A DNA stretch of 28,317 bases from a virus, in IMG/VR virus record IMGVR_UViG_3300010300_004690, positions 1 to 28,317 of that record; one strand, 5' to 3'. The translations under genes and the position numbers were made by a program. Shown here piece by piece: positions 21,741-28,317 of the stretch. The notes beneath the pieces were generated by a model. That model searched no databases, was not told where the DNA came from, and saw only the letters and a list, made by a program, of their open reading frames with translations. How positions within the stretch are numbered: position 1 is the stretch's first letter; each line of letters begins with the position of its first letter.

Positions 21741-22952
21741 CTACGCAGATTCTAGCGCATCCAGTCTGGCTTTTAAAGAGTCGATTTGCGCTTGCTGCTC
21801 TTGGATTGCCTTGGTTAGCACAGGGATAATTCTAATGTACTCCATAGCCAACTTATCCGCTGGACTATTTTCGTCATTTTTGTCTATTAAGTCACCAGTG
21901 CTATACACAGATTCAGGGATAATAGGTTGAGTCGTTTGCGCTCCAAAACCTATATCCGTTTTACCAAACATTTCATATTTTATAGGTTTTAATTTTAAGA
22001 CTTCTTTTAAACCGTAAGGTATTGGTTCAATATTAAATTTTAATCTTTCGTCAGATGTTTGGCTTCCTACAACGGTACCAGAGCTTGTTCCAACGTTAGA
22101 GCTGTTATTTGTGATCATTAATCGATCGATGCCATCCACATATATCCAGTCGTTACCAGCATCAATAGCGCGCAAATAAATATAAGCAGATTCATTAAAA
22201 CCGGATTTATTTATACACCCAAAAGTGCCAATAGTACCGACGGCAGTAGTCCCCAGCTTAAATGATTCTATAGATTGATTATTTGCTATGGTAGCCCCAT
22301 AAGCATAAAACCCAGTTTCACCAACAGCAGGTTTGGTTTGTAAACTTATAGAAGATGATTGAACAGCACCACCAATCCCCACATTCCCGTCTGTGTCAAC
22401 AGTTATAACCGTATTAGCGTTAGTAATATCTTCAAGCTTCCATTTTTGTGAATCGGAAGTATCACAATAGGCATTCCATTGTTGAGTAGGTGAGGCCGCA
22501 GTGCCTCCGACTGTCCATCTAGCAATAGCGTCACCGGCTGTTGTGTGTATTTGAAAACCGCCATTATCTTCGGTTAAAAGCCTGCCCGTGGTTACAGTGA
22601 CGGCCTCATTAAATGTTGTGGTGCCGTCAACGGTAATCGTATCACCTGAAGCATCGCCTATATTCACATCGCCATTAAAAGTTGCCGCACCATTGAAAGT
22701 CGTAGTACTTGAAAACGTGGTAGCCGCTACAAAAGTAGGCGTGGCATTCACGGTCAAAGTATCACCAGCCGCATTGCCTAACGTCACGTTACCGTTTGCC
22801 GTAAGCGTGGATGTTAGAGTTAGGGTGTTAAAACTCAGATCACCCGTCCCGTCGGAGATCGCATTTAAAATATCTTGGAAGTTTGTATTCACGTCCGGTG
22901 CCGATGCCACACTTCCATTAGAGAAGCTGTAAGTAACTGAAGGTATTGCCAT
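21741..22952 (-). CDS. Tail fibre/spike with S74 endosialidase-type chaperone domain
   Basis: This 403-residue protein has a short N-terminal attachment region and then beta-repeat segments: 'GNVTLGNAAGDTLTV' (54-68) and 'GDVNIGDASGDTITV' (94-108) are 40 residues apart. The C-terminal 105 residues form a peptidase S74 intramolecular chaperone: 'QTSDERLKFNI' with the Ser300-Asp301 dyad, 'VLKLKPIKYEM', 'GFGAQ', then a coiled coil 'LTKAIQEQQAQIDSLKARLDALE'. Such domains trimerise the fibre and then cut themselves off before the Ser. The fibre is the likely receptor-binding protein. No enzyme domain is seen in it. It lies directly upstream of the sugar cassette and downstream of the ejection genes. 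Confidence 0.88.
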   Translation of the reverse strand: MAIPSVTYSFSNGSVASAPDVNTNFQDILNAISDGTGDLSFNTLTLTSTLTANGNVTLGNAAGDTLTVNATPTFVAATTFSSTTTFNGAATFNGDVNIGDASGDTITVDGTTTFNEAVTVTTGRLLTEDNGGFQIHTTAGDAIARWTVGGTAASPTQQWNAYCDTSDSQKWKLEDITNANTVITVDTDGNVGIGGAVQSSSISLQTKPAVGETGFYAYGATIANNQSIESFKLGTTAVGTIGTFGCINKSGFNESAYIYLRAIDAGNDWIYVDGIDRLMITNNSSNVGTSSGTVVGSQTSDERLKFNIEPIPYGLKEVLKLKPIKYEMFGKTDIGFGAQTTQPIIPESVYSTGDLIDKNDENSPADKLAMEYIRIIPVLTKAIQEQQAQIDSLKARLDALESA

Positions 22953-25055
22953 TTATTGTCTCCCGAAATCGAAGCGATTTGCTGGTGATTGATTTAAAAA
23001 ATTAGTCCGTCTCTCGTCTTCTCGTTGAACGCCAAAGCCGAATTGAGTTGCAGCCACAGGCGCTTTTGTTTCAAGTACCCTTCTTCCTGCCCTAGAAAAA
23101 ACATCTACGCCTAAAAGTGGATCAGAAATCATATTACGCCTAAACGTGTCCTCGGAAGCAGCTAGTTCATCTAATATTTGTTTGACAAAAGGGATTTTTT
23201 CGGCTGTCAAAAGCTTTGAAACCCTTGCTACCCAACCAGACCTAGACTGGTTGCCTATCTCCTTCGGGTCTGGGAGAGAATTGATCCAAATTCGTAAGTC
23301 TTCAGCTTTCTGTAGCGCGTCTTCTCCAAATAACAACTTTTTGGCGTTTGCAGGAAGGTTCTCAACCTTTTTTAATATCGCCTTTGGCGTGCCAGATCTT
23401 TCAGCCATCTTTTGGATAACAGCGTCTCGCATGATTTCAAAAGCTTCAGGAAATTCATCGCGCAAAACCTTGATTCGCTCAGTATCTTGAGTATCTAGGG
23501 TTTGATAGATATATTTAGAATCTGCGTATTTATTAAAAAACTGTTGCAGCCCTTCTCTTGGCCCTAGTTTTATTTCTTTACCGCGTGGCAAAATAGCCGT
23601 ATTGAGATCGTCAATTACTTTTTTGTATTCCTGATCTGCCTTCGATAAGATTTTGACTGCTTTATCAGCCAATTCCTTATCACCACTTGCTTTTGCAGCA
23701 TTTACTAACGCTTCTTTTCTCCAATCGCTAGCCGCCTTGTAAAGCTCTCTCGCAGCATATTTCGTGTTAGGGCTAGATTGCGCATCGATCATACCACCGA
23801 TGGTAGTCCTAAAAACTTTAATGTCATTTATGTTTTCTAAGGTTTTTGAATCTTCGATAATACTTCTTACAAGATTGACTGTCTTGCGGTCGCCCTTTAG
23901 ACGTTTAATTATTTCGTCACCACGTTGCTCAAAAGCATTTTTTGCAGCCTGCTTTTCTCCAACTGCCGCAAGTCCTTTGGATGAACTTAAAATCGGAAGT
24001 TGTCCCAACGTCTCTTCAAACTGTGAGTAAATAGCTTCGGGTTTTTCAAGGCGGTTTTCAATCACCTTCACTATTTCATTTTTTGCCTGAACGCCTGAAA
24101 TTTCTTTATCAATAAAGGTGTTTGTTTTTAAGATATCATCTGCTACCGATTGAACTATTTTTTTATTACGTTCTTTTTGCGTCCTAAGTGGAGCCGTTTG
24201 GAATATTTGCCGCTGGTTGAAAGCTATCTCTTCCATTTCCTGCAAAGTTTTAGAGTCAATAAGTTGCCCTGGCGTAGGTCGCAATCCTAATCTTTCAGCA
24301 GCCGCTTCTATTTCCGCCCGTTCAGGTTTTACCGTAGCACCACCAGCTAGCTTGGCCATAGCTTTTCCAAGCCCGCGACCGGTAGCTTTTAAAGCTTCGC
24401 CACCTATCTTGCCTATCGCGCCACCAGCCGCGCCAAAGCCAGCACTTTCGGCAACCAGCAGGGGATCAATCTCGCGCCTAACACCCGTAGCCTTGCCAAC
24501 CGCTTGCCTTGCGGTTTCGGCAAGCCCAGCACCCACCGCACCACCTGCGACTGCGCCAGGTAAACCACCTACGCTACCACCGAGGAAACCAAACCCCGTA
24601 GCAATTCCCTCGATCACATCGCCTGCAAGGTCTGGAATATCGAATATGTCAAACTTTTCCGAGTCAAGAGGCTTAAATTGGGTTTCCCCTGGCTTTTTAA
24701 CTTGAAATGCACCGTCAACCACGCGAGTTTGAAACCCTCGCCTTTGCAAATATCCCTCAATCTCTTTAGGGCTTTCGTTGATTAGGTTTTTTACCGCAAG
24801 CCTCGTCACGGCATCGGCACCACCAGGCGAGAAGCGACCAACTTCACCCGCTGGTTGCGCCATGGCTACTTCGTCAAACACCTTATTCCTAACTTGCGTT
24901 TTCTTCTCATGGTCGGGGTTTTCTTTTACAGCTTGCCATGCCTGCAAAGCGTCATCGGATACGCCTAGCTTTTGCCTAGCCTGAATAGCCTTGGGGTTGC
25001 CAGGGTTTTCAACTATGTAATCGAGTATCGTAGCGGTTTCGTCAATAGTAGGCAT
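22953..25055 (-). CDS. Large internal virion (ejection-type) protein
   Basis: This 700-residue protein has a Gly/Ala-rich hydrophobic region between about 150 and 240 ('GFGFLGGSVGGLPGAVAGGAVGAG'-type) and long helical segments elsewhere. The pattern is typical of proteins injected with DNA by short-tailed phages to form a channel through the cell envelope. No lysozyme or protease motif is visible. It abuts both neighbours (zero and one base gaps) within the tail/ejection gene run. The role is inferred from composition and position. Confidence 0.7.
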   Translation of the reverse strand: MPTIDETATILDYIVENPGNPKAIQARQKLGVSDDALQAWQAVKENPDHEKKTQVRNKVFDEVAMAQPAGEVGRFSPGGADAVTRLAVKNLINESPKEIEGYLQRRGFQTRVVDGAFQVKKPGETQFKPLDSEKFDIFDIPDLAGDVIEGIATGFGFLGGSVGGLPGAVAGGAVGAGLAETARQAVGKATGVRREIDPLLVAESAGFGAAGGAIGKIGGEALKATGRGLGKAMAKLAGGATVKPERAEIEAAAERLGLRPTPGQLIDSKTLQEMEEIAFNQRQIFQTAPLRTQKERNKKIVQSVADDILKTNTFIDKEISGVQAKNEIVKVIENRLEKPEAIYSQFEETLGQLPILSSSKGLAAVGEKQAAKNAFEQRGDEIIKRLKGDRKTVNLVRSIIEDSKTLENINDIKVFRTTIGGMIDAQSSPNTKYAARELYKAASDWRKEALVNAAKASGDKELADKAVKILSKADQEYKKVIDDLNTAILPRGKEIKLGPREGLQQFFNKYADSKYIYQTLDTQDTERIKVLRDEFPEAFEIMRDAVIQKMAERSGTPKAILKKVENLPANAKKLLFGEDALQKAEDLRIWINSLPDPKEIGNQSRSGWVARVSKLLTAEKIPFVKQILDELAASEDTFRRNMISDPLLGVDVFSRAGRRVLETKAPVAATQFGFGVQREDERRTNFLNQSPANRFDFGRQ

Positions 25056-26027
25056 TTATTCACCTAAGAATTTATTTATGACCGACTCTTTATCTTGTGG
25101 CCTTTGCGGTGGTTGCCCTATAGCCGTGGGCACTAGGTCAAACATGCTAGCTGGTTGCTCGGATAACATCTCTTGCCTTTGTTTTTGAAGACTTTCCATA
25201 AATTCAGAAAACCTTTCATCTAAAACATCATCGACATCCACGCCTGCCTTAGTAGCAAGCTGCCGGAATCTATCATCAGTAAAACGCTGCAATTCCATTT
25301 GACCTGCCGCTATTTCCCTGGCTTCTTTATAAAAGTTTTCTCTCTGCTCTGGAGTAAGTCTCTCGCCCGTTAGAATTTTATTATAAAAGTTCCTAACTTG
25401 AGCAGGTATCCCGCCACTATTTTCGGCTGTCGCAACTTCACCTTCACGGACTGTAGACGGGGGATCGATGGTTTTCATAAAAGCGAATACCATTGAAATA
25501 TCGGTCGCCCCTGAAGGGTTAGGATTTCTGTAGGCAGATTCTACTTTTTTGTAGTTTCTTAAAACACCCACAGAATTATCAGAAAGCTTTGTATATTCTT
25601 TTCGAAGATCGGACGTTGCTTTTGATATTCGTTTTTGTTCGTCGCTAGCTAGTTTCGTTGCAAGCCGTTGTTCTTCTCTGCTTTGAGGCGTCAAGGCAAA
25701 AAGCGGCTTTTGATCTGGTGTCATACCAAAACTGATTGCCCCTCGCGTCCCTTCAGGCACAAACTGGATACCTTGCCTAGTCAATTGCGTTTGTTGGTAC
25801 GGTGAAGTAAAACCCTTCTCAGCCATCTCGCGTTCCCTAGCCTCAAACTCACCCTTGGCAATTTGTTGCTCTGCAAGTTTTGATTGCTCGGCACGTTGCG
25901 CAGCCAGCGCGTCGGATTTTTCCATCGCGCCTTTGATGTTGTAAATACCACCGGCAATCTGTAAGCCTTTGAGTATCGTGTCAAGGCTATCCCTACGGTT
26001 GTATCCTGGTAGTTGTACGGTTGCCAT
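25056..26027 (-). CDS. Internal virion/ejection-type protein
   Basis: This 323-residue protein is mostly helical. A recognisable block 'MVFAFMKTIDPPSTVREGE' then 'ENSGGIPAQVRNFYNKILTGERLTPEQR' (about 180-240) occurs, as I recall, in many internal virion proteins of marine and environmental podovirus-like phages. The N-terminal half is a charged coiled coil. It is coupled to the upstream gene by TAATG. DNA ejection or internal-head assembly is the likely role. Confidence 0.7.
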   Translation of the reverse strand: MATVQLPGYNRRDSLDTILKGLQIAGGIYNIKGAMEKSDALAAQRAEQSKLAEQQIAKGEFEAREREMAEKGFTSPYQQTQLTRQGIQFVPEGTRGAISFGMTPDQKPLFALTPQSREEQRLATKLASDEQKRISKATSDLRKEYTKLSDNSVGVLRNYKKVESAYRNPNPSGATDISMVFAFMKTIDPPSTVREGEVATAENSGGIPAQVRNFYNKILTGERLTPEQRENFYKEAREIAAGQMELQRFTDDRFRQLATKAGVDVDDVLDERFSEFMESLQKQRQEMLSEQPASMFDLVPTAIGQPPQRPQDKESVINKFLGE

Positions 26028-26326
26028 TACGCAAGCCCTTCTTGTCTTCTAGCTTGTAGCAAAGCAGCCACAAGTGGTGGTTCGTATTGTTTCCGTTGCG
26101 CATCGGGTAACTGTGAAGCCTCAAACCTAGCCGCTTCCAATGCAGCCACGTTATCAGCTGGAGCCATCATTTGCGCTGGTTGCGGTGTAGGGGCTGGGAC
26201 CGTTGGTTGTGCACCGAGTCGCCTTTGGGCGGCTGAACTTCTAACCGGTTGAACCGGAGGTTTTTGCCCACCAAACAGGTTCGTAGCTAGACTCGCTGCT
26301 GCTATTAAAGTTGTTGGCTCTGGCAT
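26027..26326 (-). CDS. Small Pro/Ala/Gln-rich virion-operon protein
   Basis: This 99-residue protein starts with a hydrophobic 'TLIAAASLATNLFGG', has a Pro/Gln-rich middle, and ends in a charged helix. It lies between two ejection-type genes, coupled by TAATG to the next and 17 bases after the previous. No family is recognised. Similar short proteins with an N-terminal hydrophobic helix are often found in ejection modules. Confidence 0.55.
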   Translation of the reverse strand: MPEPTTLIAAASLATNLFGGQKPPVQPVRSSAAQRRLGAQPTVPAPTPQPAQMMAPADNVAALEAARFEASQLPDAQRKQYEPPLVAALLQARRQEGLA

Positions 26327-26343
26327 TTTATTTATTCCTAAAC

Positions 26344-27090
26344 CTAAAATTTAATGTTTTCAGCTATTTTTTTGCCGTAATCGTATGCCTCTTTGATGGC
26401 AGTACCTACGCCACCGGTAACGGCAAAATCCAACGCTGTAGACGGACCACCACCCAAGCCAAAGTCTTCAAAAAGTTGCCCGATCATACCAGGCTTATTT
26501 AACTCGCTTTGAGCCGTTTGCATATTAAAGTCATTGACCCTAATTTCCTCGTTAAACTGTCTCTCTACAAAACCAAAATTCTTTTCAAATTGCTCTACCG
26601 ATTGAGCGAAGTTAGCCTCAAACTGCTTTTGTGCCTGCTCCCTAGCTAGCTGATTTTGACTCGCTGCAAATTCTTGCCCCGCCTGCCTCTCGGTGGTTGC
26701 AAACTCTCTGCCTAGCTTTGCCTGCCCAGCCGCAAATTCTTGGCCTGCCTTTCTCTCGCCTGTAGCAAAAAGACGCCCTAGCCTTGCTTGCTCGGCTGTA
26801 AACAAACGGCCCTTTTGCGCTTCACCAGCCACAAACTCCCTGGCTTCGCCTATCTCTTTTCGCCTTTGCATCTCTTGTTGCTCGGCTACTCCGATTTTTC
26901 CTAACTGTTGGCTTAGTTGCTTTTCGGCTTCTTGCTCAACACCTGTCTCGGCTTTGATCGCAGCCCCGCTGGTAGTTTGACCAAGTTGCGCAAACCGTCT
27001 CTTCAATGCTTCTTTTTGCTTTTGGCGACCAGCTTGGCTTTCTTGTTTCGCTTGTTGCCGTAGCGTTTGAAATATTCCACCGTCTGCCAT
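26344..27090 (-). CDS. Ejection-module protein with 11-residue repeats
   Basis: This 248-residue protein has a central part (84-149) made of six consecutive 11-residue repeats such as 'RLFATGERKAG', 'QEFAAGQAKLG' and 'REFATTERQAG', with Phe at 86, 97, 108, 119, 130 and 141. An exact period of 11 suggests an amphipathic helix or right-handed coiled coil. The N terminus is Lys/Gln-rich; the C terminus has a Gly-rich hydrophobic stretch ('GGGPSTALDFAVTGGVGTAI'). It lies between the tail protein and other ejection-type genes, joined to the former by TAATG. A membrane-active injected protein is plausible. Confidence 0.65.
   Translation of the reverse strand: MADGGIFQTLRQQAKQESQAGRQKQKEALKRRFAQLGQTTSGAAIKAETGVEQEAEKQLSQQLGKIGVAEQQEMQRRKEIGEAREFVAGEAQKGRLFTAEQARLGRLFATGERKAGQEFAAGQAKLGREFATTERQAGQEFAASQNQLAREQAQKQFEANFAQSVEQFEKNFGFVERQFNEEIRVNDFNMQTAQSELNKPGMIGQLFEDFGLGGGPSTALDFAVTGGVGTAIKEAYDYGKKIAENIKF
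26644..26841 (-). repeat. Coding repeat, six 33-base units
   Basis: These bases encode six tandem 11-residue repeats of the ejection-module protein. The DNA units have diverged at synonymous positions while the Phe-Ala, Glu/Gln and Gly positions stay fixed, so the repeat looks old and kept by selection at the protein level. Confidence 0.8.
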
Positions 27091-28317
27091 TATCTTATTC
27101 CTTTTCGGTTGTAGGAAAAATTAAATCCTAAAACTTTAAACTTTTGGTTGACAATGCTGCCATTCGAAAATCGAAATTGAATTCGCTTGCCTCGAATCGG
27201 AGCAATGTATTTTTTTTCTTCTTTATCATCGATACCAGCCGACCAGTCATCAGATCCCCAAATCATTGTCCCCCAAAGGCTTGAGGCACCATCGAGACTA
27301 AATAAAAACCTATCGCCTATACCAGAACTGGAATCTGTCCTAATGTTAACTTCCATATTGTATGCACCCGATAGCTCGAAAAATGCTAGCAGATCGCGGA
27401 AGTCTTTAAATGTATATTCGTCACCGTCCACGCCTGAAAACTCTTTTGACCAGATATAAGAATTGATGGCCGTTCCATCGTCATTGTAGGTGGTGGTGTT
27501 TAGTTCATATACAAAACCGTTATCGACTGACGATTGCGCATAGAGCTTACCGTCAAGGTCTGTGAAGTCATAGGCATTGATACCGTCCCATGGCACCCAC
27601 GAGAAGTCTTCACGCCTTACCCTACCAGGTGAAAAGTCATAAACATAAATTCGGTTATTTGACGTTTGCCCCGTTCCGAACGGTACTGAAATGTAAGCCT
27701 TGTTTTGAAATACGTAGCTTGTTATCTCATCAGCCGCACCCTCGTTGATTTGCAGCATGTCAGGTTCTATCCGGTCACTCATTAGGTCGCTTGATATTGC
27801 GCTACCAGTGAGGAACGTTGCCGATGGCGTGGTGGTGGTACCCTGAACGGCTGAAAACCCTACGAAGTTACCCGCATCAAGAGCCGGAAACATCACCTGG
27901 TTTGAAAAGTTAAACGTGCCTTTTGGCGAGCGACAACCGTAGTTTGCCCTAACCCGCAACACAGCCCACTCGGCGGGATCGGTCGAAGGCATATAAATCA
28001 ACCAAGGATTTTTTTCGCAAAAGACAATCAGGCTATTATCGTAAATAGCAAATGACCGAGGCTTATCACCGGCTGTATCGCCTACGCGCAAAAAGCTTAG
28101 GGCTTTTGTTACGTAAGGGTTTCCTATCTCGGTATACTTCACAAACCAGTCGGTAGGATCGACAAAAAACAGCCTCGAGGCATGGTATATCGTAGCCTCA
28201 AAGCTTGGTGGTACGCCCTGGTCTGTTGGGGCATCCACGCCAAGACTCCCGTCTGCAATGCCGTCCTCATAGGTGGTTGTCGTATTGTCTGAAATCGTAG
28301 CAAGGCGTTTGAAGGTG
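27090..28317 (-). CDS. Tail/neck (head-completion) protein, C-terminal part, runs off right edge
   Basis: The frame is open through base 28317, so the true start lies outside the window; the visible part is 408 residues plus one base. The in-frame GTG at 28238 is not the start, because the upstream codons continue a conserved-looking 'LATISDNTTTYEDGIADGSLG' stretch. The protein is beta-rich with repeated Trp/Tyr blades ('NPWLIYMPSTDPAEW', 'RREDFSWVPWDG', 'SSLWGTMIWGSDDW') and resembles beta-propeller-like neck or tail-tube closing proteins of podoviruses (P22 gp10-like role). It heads the ejection/tail gene run seen here. Confidence 0.65.
   Translation of the reverse strand, partial: TFKRLATISDNTTTTYEDGIADGSLGVDAPTDQGVPPSFEATIYHASRLFFVDPTDWFVKYTEIGNPYVTKALSFLRVGDTAGDKPRSFAIYDNSLIVFCEKNPWLIYMPSTDPAEWAVLRVRANYGCRSPKGTFNFSNQVMFPALDAGNFVGFSAVQGTTTTPSATFLTGSAISSDLMSDRIEPDMLQINEGAADEITSYVFQNKAYISVPFGTGQTSNNRIYVYDFSPGRVRREDFSWVPWDGINAYDFTDLDGKLYAQSSVDNGFVYELNTTTYNDDGTAINSYIWSKEFSGVDGDEYTFKDFRDLLAFFELSGAYNMEVNIRTDSSSGIGDRFLFSLDGASSLWGTMIWGSDDWSAGIDDKEEKKYIAPIRGKRIQFRFSNGSIVNQKFKVLGFNFSYNRKGIR

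Larger units (their letters stand above)
295..26700. repeat. Dispersed octamer GTGGTTGC / GTGGTAGC
   Basis: By hand I count 25 GTGGTTGC (either strand) starting at 1971, 4187, 4346, 6183, 7890, 8282, 8782, 9374, 9965, 10321, 11044, 11079, 11250, 11740, 12264, 13317, 13576, 15044, 15547, 16523, 19577, 20837, 21041, 25109 and 26693. GTGGTAGC occurs 13 times, at 295, 891, 7641, 11756, 14150, 15029, 15890, 16529, 18956, 19918, 20300, 21282 and 24573. About one copy per octamer would be expected by chance from length alone. Copies occur in all frames. Several form inverted pairs (11740/11756, 15029/15044, 16523/16529). Confidence 0.85.

Noticed and set aside
24217-24705. 162-codon plus-strand open frame
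   Set aside because: It is antisense to the Gly/Ala-rich part of the ejection-type protein; its Ser/Pro/Ala-rich translation is a composition shadow with no ribosome site.

Overview
The window is part of a tailed double-stranded DNA phage genome, free or integrated. Gene order, short-tailed-phage packaging and ejection genes and a lysis block support this. The portal is of the P22-like type, several ejection-type virion proteins are present, and no tape measure, tail tube or tail sheath gene is seen, so a podovirus-like virion is likely. No integrase, repressor, tRNA, rRNA or CRISPR array was found. Two genes run off the edges: the major capsid gene on the left and a tail or neck protein gene on the right. 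The unseen part of the genome would join these two. The host cannot be named; two lipobox-bearing lipoproteins and CMP-sugar enzymes point to a Gram-negative bacterium.

Layout. Positions 1-7428 (minus strand) are the packaging and head operon: terS, a NeuB-like sugar-acid synthase, terL interrupted by an intein, a zinc-ribbon protein, portal, a small protein, a scaffold-like protein and the major capsid protein. Positions 7548-8253 (plus) hold ssb and a small gene. Positions 8239-11525 (minus) are replication genes: an ERCC4/XPF-like nuclease, an SF3 helicase and an AEP-type primase, with an AT-rich spacer and a tandem array of ribosome-binding-site/ATG modules. Positions 11594-13091 (plus) hold two small DNA-binding proteins, an ERF-type annealing protein and a Gp157-like protein, closed by a hairpin terminator. 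Positions 13177-16169 are the lysis region: CHAP and GH108 domains separated by one in-frame TGA, a lipoprotein and small proteins. Positions 16430-17092 (plus) encode a lone lipoprotein that looks like a moron. Positions 17182-21713 (minus) are a sugar-nucleotide cassette. Positions 21741-28317 (minus) encode a tail fibre with an S74 chaperone domain, ejection-type proteins and a tail or neck protein.

How it fits together. The cassette (PseB-like dehydratase, short Gfo/Idh oxidoreductase, SpsF/NeuA-like cytidylyltransferase, class III aminotransferase, GNAT acetyltransferase) together with the NeuB-like synthase in the packaging operon covers most steps of a CMP-nonulosonic acid (sialic, legionaminic or pseudaminic-like) pathway. 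All of these genes lie on the strand of the late structural genes, and several overlap or are coupled to them. That suggests late production of an acidic sugar for the host surface or the virion. No hydrolysing epimerase and no glycosyltransferase is seen in the window.

A DNA-level signal also runs through the window. The octamer GTGGTTGC (25 copies by hand count, both strands) and its variant GTGGTAGC (13 copies) occur in every reading frame and encode different peptides, so protein sequence does not explain their abundance.
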